Source: Omphiscola glabra (taxonomy: Eukaryota; Mollusca; Gastropoda; Lymnaeidae). From it: a stretch of DNA of 64,000 nt. The first letter of the stretch is position 1. Each line of letters starts with the position of its first letter. The notes beneath the pieces were generated by a model. The model did no database searches, was not told the DNA's origin, and saw only the letters and a program-made list of their open reading frames with translations. The position numbers and the translations under genes are program-made. Shown piece after piece: positions 21,063 to 30,738 of this stretch. The DNA is taken from contig OZ024806.1 in NCBI GenBank assembly GCA_964017045.1, positions 5,972,488-6,036,487 on the forward strand. The letters are read 5' to 3'.

Positions 21063-22512
21063 ATTAATGTTGATGTATTCAACATGTACTTACTATGTAT
21101 CAATTATGTTGATGTGTTCAACAAGTAATAACTAATTATCAATTATGTTGATGTGTTAAACATGTAGGCACTAAGTATCAATTATGCTGTGTTCAACAAA
21201 TAATCACTTAGTATCAATTATGTTGAGTTCAACAAGTAATCATTAATTATCAATTATTTTGTGTTCAACATATAATCACTAAGTATCAATTATGTTGTGT
21301 TCAACACGTCACTAATTATCAATTATGTTGATGTGTTAAACATGTAGGCACTAAGTATCAATTATGTTGTGTTCAACAAATAATCACTAAGTATAAATTA
21401 TGTTGATGTGTTCAACAAGTAATCACTTAGTATCAATTATGTTGATGTGTTCAACACGTAATCACTTAGTATCAATTATGTTGATGTGTTCAACAAGTAA
21501 TCACTTAGTATCAATTATGTTGATGTGTTCAACAAGTTATCACTTAGTATCAATTATGTTGATGTGTTCAACAAGTAATCACTAAGTATCAGATTAAACT
21601 GATGTGTTCAACAAGTAGGCACTGAGTATCAGATTAAACTGATGTGTTCAACAAGTAGGCACTAAGTATCAGATTAAACTGATGTGTTCAACAAGTAGGC
21701 ACTAAGTATCAGATTAAACTGATGTGTTCAACAAGTAGGCACTAAGTATCAGATTAAACTGATGTGTTCAACAAGTAGGCACTAAGTATCAGATTAAACT
21801 GATGTGTTCAACAAGTAGGCACTAAGTATCAGATTAAACTGATGTGTTCAACAAGTAGGCACTAAGTATCAGATTAAACTGATGTGTTCAACAAGTAGGC
21901 ACTAAGTATCAGATTAAACTGATGTGTTCAACAAGTAGGAACTAAGTATCCGATTAAACTGATGTGTTCAACAAGTAGGCACTAAGTATCAGATTAAACT
22001 GATGTGTTCAACAAGTAATCACTAAGTATCAGATTAAACTGATGTGTTCAACAAGTAGGCACTAAGTATCAGATTAAACTGATGTGTTCAACAAGTAGGC
22101 ACTAAGTATCAGATTAAACTGATGTGTTCAACAAGTAGGCACTAAGTATCAGATTAAACTGATGTGTTCAACAAGTAGGCACTAAGTATCAGATTAAACT
22201 GATGTGTTCAACAAGTTATCACTTAGTATCAGATTAAACTGATGTGTTCAACAAGTTATCACTTAGTATCAATTATGTTGATGTGTTCAACAAGTAGGCA
22301 CTTAGTATCAGATTAAACTGATGTGTTCAACAAGTAGGCACTAAGTATCAGATTAAACTGATGTGTTCAACAAGTAGGCACTGAGTATCAGATTAAACTG
22401 ATGTGTTCAACAAGTAGGCACTAAGTATCAGATTAAACTGATGTGTTCAACAAGTTATCACTTAGTATCAATTATGTTGATGTGTTCAACAAGTAGGCAC
22501 TTAGTATCAGAT
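21063..22512. repeat. 39/40-bp minisatellite, about 36 copies, two subfamilies
   Basis: The left part uses the unit aattatgttgatgtgttcaa with caagtaatcacttagtatc and is irregular. From about 21590 the unit is agattaaactgatgtgttca plus acaagtaggcactaagtatc, repeated with very high identity. Left-type units reappear singly inside the right block (about 22270 and 22460), which suggests unequal exchange or gene conversion between domains. Confidence 0.96.
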
Positions 22513-22791
22513 TCACTGGGCGTCAGAAGAGTTAGAAATTCCTAAATGGGCTCTGATAGTATTTAATTGAAAAAAATGGGTTACACCTCTGTTGAGTGAA
22601 CACCTTTGAGCATGAAATAATCCCATGGTGCATCATTAGATGCTATATGTGTGAATGCAACCTATCTTTCTTATTTGCTATAGAAATTTGTTAAAGATTT
22701 CAATTTAAAAAAAATTATTTCTGCATATTCCATTGACTTTTTATTTACAATGCTATAAACTCTCATTTCACTTACATCCCATTTGTTTCAG

Positions 22792-22903
22792 ATTGCAAAC
22801 AGGAACCATAACAGAAAAGATGATGGTCACAAATCCATGCTTCAGAACTCAACGGGACTGAGAATTGATAATCTCAGGGAAAGTCTTTTGACCAGCTGCC
22901 AAG
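22792..22903 (+). CDS. Possible internal exon (unrecognised protein)
   Basis: A good splice acceptor (cttacatcccatttgtttcag) precedes a 112-bp block open in only one frame, which begins IANRNHNRKDDGHKSMLQ and ends NLRESLLTSCQ. A donor (ccaag|gtaaac) follows, with an alternative donor (aata|gtaagt) at 22936 in the same open frame. The residue mix is protein-like, but no family is recognised. 37 open codons could occur by chance. Joining to the next candidate exon in phase leads to a stop after 11 codons, which weakens the case. Confidence 0.25.
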
Positions 22904-23472
22904 GTAAACACTCATCTAAAAACAATGTCTTCAATAGTAAGTGAAACATCTCCAAAAAATTAATTTTTAAAAGATGTTTAAATATTTTTTTAATGTTTAC
23001 TGAAAGCTGGGGGATGCGGGAAGGTTGGGGTTGGGGGTTGGGGGGGGGGGAGAAATCTATGCAGAACAACAACAATAATAATAATAATAATACCGGTAGT
23101 TAAAATCAAATGAGTGAAAATTTGTCTACACTGTTATACTAAACACTTTTGACAACTGGAAAACAAATTTACTAGTCATTCAAGATGTATATTTTTGTAA
23201 TTAAAAAAAAAATCAAAAGAAAGTGACAAATCCAGTTCAGTAAGCAAAATATTATTTTATGAACAATTTCAGAACTTCAAGAAAGAAGATGGTCCTCAAT
23301 CATTTGAATGCCCGGAAGAAAGGTAGGCTTTAGAAAAAATTGTCCACTAAAAATGTATTTAACATTATCATTTCCTAATCCAATGAATCCTAAATTAGAA
23401 AGATCACCAAACATATAGATTGTTTTTATTTTTAAATAAAAAAAATAAATATATAAAAATATTATTATTAAT
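22904..23472. other. Possible intron and unique DNA
   Basis: Contains a G-rich patch (gggggttgggggggggggag) at 23030-23053 and an (AAT)n microsatellite at 23066-23092. From 23410 to 23475 it is an A/T low-complexity stretch. Confidence 0.5.
23273..23322 (+). CDS. Possible short exon, linked to 22792-22903
   Basis: An acceptor (ttttatgaacaatttcag) and donor (gaaag|gtaggc) bound 50 bp. Its most protein-like frame reads NFKKEDGPQSFECPEER, but that is not the phase left by the preceding candidate exon. It could be a non-coding exon or a chance pair of sites. Confidence 0.15.
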
Positions 23473-23524
23473 AAAAGGGAAGTAACTCTAAATAGGATTC
23501 ATGATGTAATTTTACTTCCCTTAG
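23473..23524. mobile_element. Tiny palindromic MITE, about 52 bp
   Basis: The ends aaagggaagtaac and ttttacttccctta are inverted repeats around a short centre. A related element with aaagggaagtaa ends lies at 26581-26647. Confidence 0.6.
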
Positions 23525-24526
23525 ATTTAAAAAAACTTACACACACAAAAAAAAATGCCCTAAAGTTAGTTCATTGTAAACATAAATATTTATTTAAATT
23601 GAGAGATTTTTAAAAAACTAAAAAAAAAAATTAATAAGTTATGGAAAGTGCATGTGAAATAAATTACAATGGATCCGAAACTAAATGTGAAGCTTAAAGA
23701 GACATTCAATTATCAAAAAGAAAAAAACATGACTTGTTAATTACAGAGCTGTTTCAGGTTTTTAAACACTTTAACTCCCAAGGGACAAGTGTATTTGAGA
23801 TATGATAATTCGATGATTTTGTACAACAAATCTGTTCATATGCAATGATTCTACCGCACTGATACACAATATCCTTACTACTCCAAACTGTTACACAACC
23901 AGTTTGTATGTATTGCATGTCATGATGATTCCAAACTGTAATGCCGAGGATTCCAAACTGTAATGCAGATGCGTAACTAGAGTGCTTGCCGCCTCAGGAC
24001 AATATTCATTTTTAACCCCCAACCCCCCCCCCCCCCCCAAACCTTTCTCTGAAATAAAATATGAAATCCCATTTTGGTGGCCCCCAACTTGTATGGCGCT
24101 CGGCAGGGCCGGCCTTAGGCCACTGCAACCTATGCGGCCGCAGTGGGCCCCGCACTTTCATAGGCCCCGCGCTAATTCTAGGTGTAAATTATTTAATTAA
24201 ACCATTATAGCGTGTTTATTGTGTTTTTATGTTTTTACAGTGTTTTTAAATCTATTACGTCGTTGTTTCAAGTGATTACGATAAGTAAATACAATTGAAA
24301 AAAATTGTAGCTGCTCGGGTGCTTTATCTCTAAACTCGTCATTTAAGGGATCTTGGGGTAAGATGAAACAGACACCGTTCAAGCCTACTCAGCCTTGTCT
24401 ACTCCCAGCGACCAAGCAAAGGGTCATAATTCCATTATAAATGAAGGTTCTTTATCTAATTAATTTACAGAAAATAATCTTTAAGCATGAAAATAAAATA
24501 AAAAATACTTTAATACAAATAAAAGA

Positions 24527-24820
24527 TTAAAGCAAAAGTTGCACCAAAAAAAGTTTCTGGGGCCCTCCCACATTTATTTGAGAAAAATTCCCAGACCACT
24601 CATGATCTTGCTGATCAGTTGGAGTGGAATTATTAGGTCCGTTTTCATCGATGTCGCCACTATTACTATTATCGTCTCCACTTGAATCACTATTACTAGT
24701 AGCATCATTTAAATTAATGTCTCTATCAGATTCTTCACAATCGCTGCTAGATTTATGAAATAGTGAAGCTTCATTAGGCCTAAGTTCTTTCAAAATTGTA
24801 TCCAAGGCTTCGAAAGCCAT
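24527..24820 (-). pseudogene. Acidic N-terminal transposase-like frame
   Basis: ATG at 24820 opens 97 codons rich in D, S and N, with ILKELRPNEASLFHK near the start, a central GDDNSNSGDIDENG and EWSGNFSQINV near the end. The acidic N-terminus followed by a W-containing segment resembles piggyBac-family transposase N-termini. No TTAA-flanked termini were identified. It may instead be part of the inverted hAT segment. Function is unassigned. Confidence 0.3.
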
Positions 24821-24886
24821 TTTTAAAGCGAAAAAATCGCAACTTTAAAAAAATTCGTAGAAAATCAGCCCCTAAACACACCACAG

Positions 24887-25246
24887 TCAAACTAGTAACA
24901 GAGATACTGGCCACATGGCAGGATCATCCAGATTTCTCAATGGATCGACCACATTTATCTCATTACCCATAATTACATGTTGATCAGTTGTTAGTGTTAC
25001 ATCATTGTCTTCTTCTCTTACGATATTCACAACTGCAGTTTTTGCTGTCTTCATAGAATCTGTTTCGGCTGTCTCACTAGAAGTGGTCATGTTCTCATTT
25101 TCGGGTTTTGATCGTTTTAAAAACTTACGTAAGGCGCCCTTCTGGTTATTAGCTGAAGCCTCATTTGCTTCCTTCTTTTTCTTTTCCCAGCCAGATACAT
25201 ATTTTCTACCAACGTCTCTTGACCTTTTAGGTAATTTTCTATCCAT
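24887..25246 (-). pseudogene. hAT transposase N-terminal fragment, inverted
   Basis: The frame from ATG at 25246 starts MDRKLPKRSRDVGRKYVSGW, followed by a basic KKKKEA stretch, NQKGALRKFLKRS, an acidic linker, and DPLRNLDDPAMWP. In ZMYM1/TTF-type hAT transposases the N-terminus has S-G-x-EKRKKK, then a basic K-F-K motif, then a DPxxWP motif before the TTF zinc finger. The zinc finger and the catalytic region are absent. It runs opposite to the C-terminal fragment 12 bp away. Confidence 0.7.
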
Positions 25247-25257
25247 CTCACACCAAA

Positions 25258-25512
25258 AGATACACTGCTCTCCCAAACTACTTTGTTGCACTCGGAATAT
25301 TTTTAACAATACCGGTAATTGCGGCATCTGGTGAAAGAAGCTTATCGAGCCTCAAACTAATCAAGAATTACTTGAGGTCAACAATTCACGAAGATAGATT
25401 GAACAATTTTGCAATTCTTGCTATTGAGCGTGATCTATGTAGGAAACAGAATTTTGATGATATACTGTATGACTTCGCTACACGCAAGGCTCGTAAAGTC
25501 AAGTTAATTTGA
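25258..25512 (+). pseudogene. hAT transposase C-terminal dimerisation domain
   Basis: An 85-codon frame reads NYFVALGIFLTIPVIAASGE, then RSLSSLKLIKNYLRST, then RLNNFAILAIE, ending before TGA at 25510. This matches the hAT C-terminal dimerisation domain: L-x-I/L-LTIPV-x-x-A-S-x-ERS-S-LK-IK-YLRS-x-x-x-x-RL-LA-L-SIE. No ATG or upstream catalytic domain is attached, so it is a fragment. Confidence 0.85.
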
Positions 25513-25852
25513 TCGTGATTTTGTACTTAGTAAAGAATGAATAAAATGCAAAGACGAATTTATTTTCTAATACAAAATCTTAATTTTCACTTATTATCCT
25601 TATCCCTACCCAGACTGGGCCCCGCGCAATCCGTTTCGCATAGGGCCCCGCAATTGTTAGGGCCGGCCCTGTCGCTCGGTACCCCCACCCCTTTTAGCGA
25701 CACCTGTGTTGTCCTACAATCTGCATAAAACATGACTTCCAAATAATAGCACTTTTAAAAAAAAATCCATCTATTATACACTTGTATATACTAATGACGT
25801 CTCTGTTAAGACTCTAGTTGTGCCTCCTTAAGTGATTTTCACATTTGTTATA

Positions 25853-26543
25853 CAGTAGAAGTCCGATAATCCGGCACGTTCGGGACCGGCTCGGTGCCGG
25901 TCTACCGAAAATTCGGGTCTATCGGGCGGTGCCCCTTCTTTTTAGTGTAGGCTTTGCCGTAAAACAAATGTACTTTGTTTTTTTAACTACATACATACAT
26001 AAATCGTAATTATAAGAACAATTAGGTTAATAATTAAACTACAAATACAATATGCAAATACAACAAAGTTTATTTTACATTTCATATAATGTATGTACAC
26101 GTACTGTAAAACATATTTCACTTAGATTTAAAAAAGTCACGAATATCTTTTTGTTTTCTTGACTTTTGGCGTATAGTATAAAATTTATTTCTAATGATAC
26201 GGAAATCAATAATTTCTGAAGCACTGTAGCTAGTACTAGCCTCAGCAAAAAAAAAGGTAAACTTATTTAGTGATTCTGCAGCTTCTGCCCAGCTGATTTT
26301 TTTCCTTTTCTTCCGTTTCGGCATCTGAGTCACTTTCTTCAAGATTTTGAGTAGGCTGAGGGTTTACTACACTGTTGATAATGTCCTCATCGGTTAGTTC
26401 TTGTTCAACAGGCTCATTCTCGTCGATTATTTGCTTTAAAGACACACTTTTGGAGAAAACCAAAATTTTTACAATTTTCCGGAGCGATGCCGGACTATCG
26501 GGCATTCCGGACTGTTGGATGCCGGACTAATGGACTTCTACTG
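25853..26543 (-). mobile_element. Tigger/pogo-type transposon, 691 bp deletion derivative
   Basis: Left end cagtagaagtccgataatcc and right end, inverted, cagtagaagtccattagtcc are terminal inverted repeats of 24 bp or more. TA dinucleotides at 25851-25852 and 26544-26545 are the target duplication of the Tc1/mariner superfamily. The interior keeps only the C-terminal part of a transposase on the minus strand. The DNA-binding and DDE domains are gone, so it cannot move itself. Confidence 0.9.
26118..26505 (-). pseudogene. Tigger/jerky-like transposase C-terminus, frameshifted
   Basis: A first frame (26505 to about 26320) encodes VEQELTDEDIINSVVNPQPT and an acidic EESDSDAE stretch. A second frame (about 26330 to 26118) continues KKISWAEAAESLNKF and ends FRIIRNKFYTIRQKSRKQKD. 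The order LTDEDI, acidic linker, S-x-AEA-ESL, L-R-IR-K matches the C-terminus of Tigger/jerky DDE transposases. A frameshift separates the halves within 26263-26342. Confidence 0.8.
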
Positions 26544-26580
26544 TAGTATACTTTCACCGGTGCCTTCATCTTTTAATGTT

Positions 26581-26647
26581 TTTAAAGGGAAGTAATTTAT
26601 GTTAAACAGCTTTTTAGAATAATTATTCTGCGGTATTTTCCCTTTAA
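26581..26647. mobile_element. Tiny palindromic MITE, about 65 bp
   Basis: The ends tttaaagggaagtaa and tattttccctttaa are inverted. It lies 37 bp to the right of the Tigger element. Related to 23473-23524. Confidence 0.55.
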
Positions 26648-27617
26648 TTTGAATCTCATTTTTACCCCCTTAAAGACCATAACTGACATGGGACATTGGT
26701 GTTGTAATCAGTGTAGCAACATTGGTTGCCTTTTAGTGATGTAGTCAGTGTAACAACATTGGGTTGCATTATTAGTAATGTAGTCGGAGTAACAGCCCCT
26801 TGTTAGCACGTAAATGTTAATTTTGCCACGTTAAAGCGAAATACATGGCGTTTTTTTTTGTTTTTTTTTGTTTTTTGTTTTTTTTTTGGGGGGGGGGGGG
26901 AGATTCACGATAGTGGCCTACGTTTGAACCACGCGCTCACCTTGAACGGTCAGGGGTCATTGGTGGTCTATACAACCCACATTTAGAATGCGAGTATACA
27001 ATATTGTACTCAGTATACAATGTCACCGACCAATGGACCTTATCAACCTACGTCCTGTCAAGGTTAGGATTATGCCACGTGGCTGGCGGAACTGTGGCCG
27101 GTATGGTTCCAAAACTTTTCATAACGCATTCCGTGCTTGCTTGCACGTTTGGGGGTGTGGGGGGATGAGGGAGGGAGGGGGGGTTGAAAGTTTCATGGTT
27201 TGGGCTATTGATCACAATGTATACCTAAAAAAAAAAATTGTTTAAAGTTTTCTGTAACAGTTAAACGTTTAGAATATAAACACGATGATTTTATTTTTTG
27301 TTGAAAACAATATAATCATTTATTGGTATATTAAATGTATCTATTGTCTTGGAGATGCAATTAAATATAGAGATCGTTGTTGAAAAGGTTTTGGGGTGGG
27401 TGCTTAGGGGTGGTGTTGCTAAACAATAAAACTCCTTCTCGCTTATCTAAACTCGAATCGGCGTTGTTTGATCAGAGAACACAACCACCTAAGCCTATGG
27501 TCTAAAACTTAAGTGAACACAGGGCGTAACATCGTGTCGCGAAGACGCAATCCCTTCCCATGCCGCAGTGACGGCTTTATTGCTAGAAACACCAATTTAT
27601 GAAGAATTTTTTTTTTA
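26648..27617. other. Unique DNA with degenerate repeats
   Basis: Three degenerate copies of about 42 bp (tgtagtcagtgtaacaacat) span 26697-26795. A T-rich run then G13 spans 26850-26900. No gene is recognised; the 85-codon frame at 26988 has no known motif. Confidence 0.5.
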
Positions 27618-28882
27618 ATGGACACATCGTCTTATGAACACATTGTGTTATGGACACATCGTCTTATGAACACATTGTGTTATGGACACATCGTCTTATG
27701 AACACATTGTGTTATGGACACATTGTGTTATGGACACATTGTGTTATGGACACATTGTGTTATGGACACATCGTCTTATAAACACATTGTGTTATGGACA
27801 CATTGTCTTATGAACACATTGTGTTATGGACACGTCGTCTTATGAACACATTGTGTTATGGACACTTTGTGTTATGGACACATTGTGTTATGGACACTTT
27901 GTGTTATGGACACTTTGTGTTATGGACACTTTGTGTTATGGACACTTTGTGTTATGGACACATCGTCTTATGAACACATCGTGTTATGGACACTTTGTGT
28001 TATGGACAATTTGAGTTATGGACACATTGTGTTATGGACACATTGTGTTATGGACACATTGTGTTATGGACACTTTGTGTTATGGACACTTTGTGTTATG
28101 GACACTTTGTGTTATGGACACATTGTGTTATGAACACATTGTGTTATGGACACATTGTGTTATGGACACATTGTGTTATGGACACATTGTGCTATGGACA
28201 CATCGTGCTATGGACACATCGTGCTATGGAAACATCGTGTCATGGACACATCGTGTCATGGACACATCGTGTCATGGACACACCGTGTCATGGACACACC
28301 GTCTTATGGACACACCGTCTTATGGACACACCGTCTTATGGACACACCGTCTTATGGACACACGTCTTATGGACACACCGTCTTAGGAGAACACCGTCTT
28401 ATGGACACACCGACTTATGGAGACACCATCTTATGGACACACCGTCTTATGAAAACACGGTCTTATGGACACACCGACTTATGGAGACACCGTCTTATGG
28501 ACACACCGTCTTATGGACACACCGTCTTATGGACACACCGTCTTATGGACATACCGTCTTATGGACACACCGTCTTATGGACACACCGTCTTATGGACAC
28601 ACCGTCTTATGGACACACCGACTTATGGAGACACCGACTTATGGACACACCGTCTTATGGACACACCGTCTTATGGACACACCGTCTTATGGACACACCG
28701 TCTTATGGACACACCGTCTTATGGACACACCGTCTTATGGACACACCGTCTTATGGACACACCGTCTTATGGACACACCGTCTTATGGACACACCGTCTT
28801 ATGGACACACCGTCTTATGGACACACCGTCTTATGGACACACCGTCTTATGGACACACCGACTTATGGAGACACCGTCTTAT
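27618..28882. repeat. 16-bp minisatellite, about 79 copies, graded variants
   Basis: The unit is atggacacaccgtctt. Left copies mix atggacacattgtgtt with atggacactttgtgtt and atgaacacattgtgtt. A middle zone has catcgtgctatgg and catcgtgtcatgg. The right 35-40 copies are nearly all caccgtctt, with occasional cgacttatggag. Since 16 is not a multiple of 3, three units make 48 bp, and all plus frames encode the same 16-residue repeat MDTLCYGHIVLWTHCV. These frames are artefacts. Confidence 0.97.
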
Positions 28883-29049
28883 TTCAAAACACGCTCAGCT
28901 AACAATGTTGATGTCTTACTTCTAACGACTTGTTAAGTAGCTAATGGTTTTGTATTGTCGCTTTGTGTGTTATTGAGATATTTTGTCCAGGTCGCGAAAT
29001 ATTTCTTCTGTGATGATAGGTTTGTGTGTAGTGGGTTTTTAGTTTACAA
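28883..29049. other. Short unique spacer
   Basis: Separates the 16-bp and 25-bp arrays. No feature is seen. Confidence 0.6.
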
Positions 29050-29750
29050 AAGAACATTCATCTTTATCGGCTCTAAGAACATTCATCTTTATCGACTCTA
29101 AGAACATTCATCTTTATCGGCTCTAAGAACATTCATCTTTATCGGCACTAAGAACATTCATCTTTATCGGCTCTAAGAACATTCATCTTTATCGGCTCTA
29201 AGAACATTCATCTTTATCGGCTCTAAGAACATTCATCTTTATCGGCTCTAAGAACATTCATCTTTATCGGCTCTAAGAACATTCATCTTTATCGGCTCTA
29301 AGAACATTCATCTTTATCGGCTCTAAGAACATTCATCTTGATCGACTCTAAGAACATTCATCTTTATCGGCTCTAAGAACATTTATCTTTATCGGCTCTA
29401 GGAACATTCATCTTTATCGGCTCTAAGAACATTCATCTTTATCGGCTCTAAGAACATTAATCTTTATCGGCTCTAAGAACATTCATCTTTATCGGCTCTA
29501 AGAGCATTCATCTTTATCGGCTCTAAGAACATTAACCTTTATCGGCTCTAAGAACATTCATCTTTATCGGCTCTAAGAACATTCATCTTTATTGGCTCTA
29601 AGAACATTCATCTTTATCGGCTCTAAGAACATTTATCTTTATCGGCTCTAGGAACATTCATCTTTATCGGCTCTAAGAACATTCATCTTTATCGGCTCTA
29701 AGAGCATTCATCTTTATCGGCTCTAAGAACATTCATCTTTATCGGCTCTA
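29050..29750. repeat. 25-bp minisatellite, 28 copies
   Basis: The unit is aagaacattcatctttatcg plus gctct. Variants (atttatc, attaatc, aggaac, agagcatt) recur in the same order at about 29370-29510 and 29620-29720, pointing to duplication of a block of about 10 units. Confidence 0.97.
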
Positions 29751-29913
29751 ACAGGTTTTTGGCGAACAGTAGACCAATAGTTACTAGGAGATGTCTGCCA
29801 TTTAATTGTAACATGTAATAAGTACTACGGTGTCCACCCTTACAGTCGACTGACCTTGTAACAGTAGAATGAAATTAAAGTAGCGGGGTTTGAAATATTG
29901 GATTAATTCGTAG

Positions 29914-30405
29914 AGCAGAAGATTGGCAGACATTTAAAAATGGTCCATGTATGGTGCAGAAGATTAGCGGACATTTAAATATGGTCGGTGTATTTGTATA
30001 GCTACGCGGCCGTGAGAAAGCCGCTCCTAGGCAACCGTTTCGTCCCGCCACTACTCGTCCCGACCGAAAAATTCCCTGGGCGGTGGTAACGCAACACCTA
30101 CCCCGCGGAGTGGAAGCAAACCGTCCTGACTCATGGAGAGTGTAATGCGGACGCTTTAAACGCAGCGTCCTCGGTCGACCGGGCTTCCCCTAGGTCTCAG
30201 GGGGAAGTTCCCGGCGCCCTTCCGCACGGGCTGGCGTCGGGGAAACCTTCAGTGCGCTGGCGTGTGTGGGGGGCGCCGGGGGGGGGGGCATTAAGAGCTC
30301 GCGCTCGACGGCCCGCCGACGCCATCTCCAATGCGACATTATCAGTATGGTGCGGAAGATTAGTGGACATTTAAATATGGTCCATGTATGGTGCAGAAGA
30401 GAGTA
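29914..30405. repeat. Short tandem repeat of about 41 bp, interrupted
   Basis: Copies of tatggtgcagaagattagcg plus gacatttaaatatggtccatg occur at 29914-29998 and 30347-30405. The G+C-rich island lies between them. This looks like one short array split by an insertion. Confidence 0.7.
30001..30340. other. G+C-rich island, unassigned
   Basis: About 340 bp are strikingly G+C- and CpG-rich in an A+T-rich setting (for example gcggccgtgagaaagccgct, tcccggcgcccttccgcacg). A 7-bp dyad ggacgct...agcgtcc occurs near 30150-30172, and G9 near 30280. I do not recognise rRNA, tRNA, snRNA or a protein. It could be an rDNA-spacer piece, a structured-RNA-derived element or a foreign insert. Confidence 0.5.
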
Positions 30406-30526
30406 CGATTCTGGGATGCATAGAAAAATCGACTAAACACGAATGAGGAGCCTGACATCTAACATTGTAATATCTTGTAATGCGGGGTATTGTAGAATGT
30501 TGGAGTCAAGAAATTGATATAATAAA

Positions 30527-30642
30527 AAAGTTCTTCAACCTCTGGGAGACTAGATCGTTTGGCATAAAACCCACGCTAAACGTTTTTTTTTTGCTCAAGA
30601 AGGGTTTAACCAATAATTGAATAGTTATTTGAGAACCACTGG
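30527..30642. mobile_element. Possible degenerate hAT MITE
   Basis: Left aagttcttcaacctctggga and right tatttgagaaccactgg resemble an inverted pair of cagtggttctcaa-type hAT ends. The left terminus is damaged and no target duplication is clear. Confidence 0.35.
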
Positions 30643-30682
30643 CCCATGACATATTTATGAGATGGAAAAAAGCTAGTTCCCA

Positions 30683-30738
30683 CAGGCTATGAGCCTTCAA
30701 CCATGACCAGAGGCTATGAGCCTTCAACCATGACCAGA
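30683..30738. repeat. 28-bp duplication
   Basis: aggctatgagccttcaacca plus tgaccag occurs twice in tandem. Confidence 0.9.

Larger units (their letters stand above)
24104..25671 (+). mobile_element. hAT transposon, about 1.57 kb, rearranged inside
   Basis: Inverted termini are cagggccggcc on the left and ggccggccctg on the right, each followed inward by gggccccgc-rich sequence. The flanking 8-mers gcgctcgg and tcgctcgg match at 7 of 8, the hAT target-duplication size. Inside are an N-terminal transposase fragment on the minus strand (24887-25246) and a C-terminal dimerisation fragment on the plus strand (25258-25512). The catalytic core is missing. Opposite orientation of the two ends of one protein implies an internal inversion with deletion. 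Confidence 0.88.
23965..25706 (+). mobile_element. Older DNA-element relic split by a hAT insertion
   Basis: Left part 23965-24103 starts cagatgcgtaactagagtgc and contains gccgcctcagg, a C16 run and ggtggcccccaac. Right part 25672-25706 reads ctcggtacccccacccc and ends gcgacacctg. The left start resembles the gtagctagagtgc terminus at 46055-46117 and the ggcgtagc terminus at 57868. The two parts are continuous once the inner hAT and one target copy are ignored. The terminal inverted repeats are weak. Confidence 0.4.

Noticed and set aside
27986..28936. 316-codon open frame MDTLCYGHIVLWTH...
   Set aside because: The 16-bp array gives the same peptide in all three frames; no promoter or non-repeat domain is present.
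30001..30340. rRNA or tRNA gene
   Set aside because: No 18S, 5.8S or 28S core motifs and no tRNA A/B boxes recognised, so it is left unassigned.
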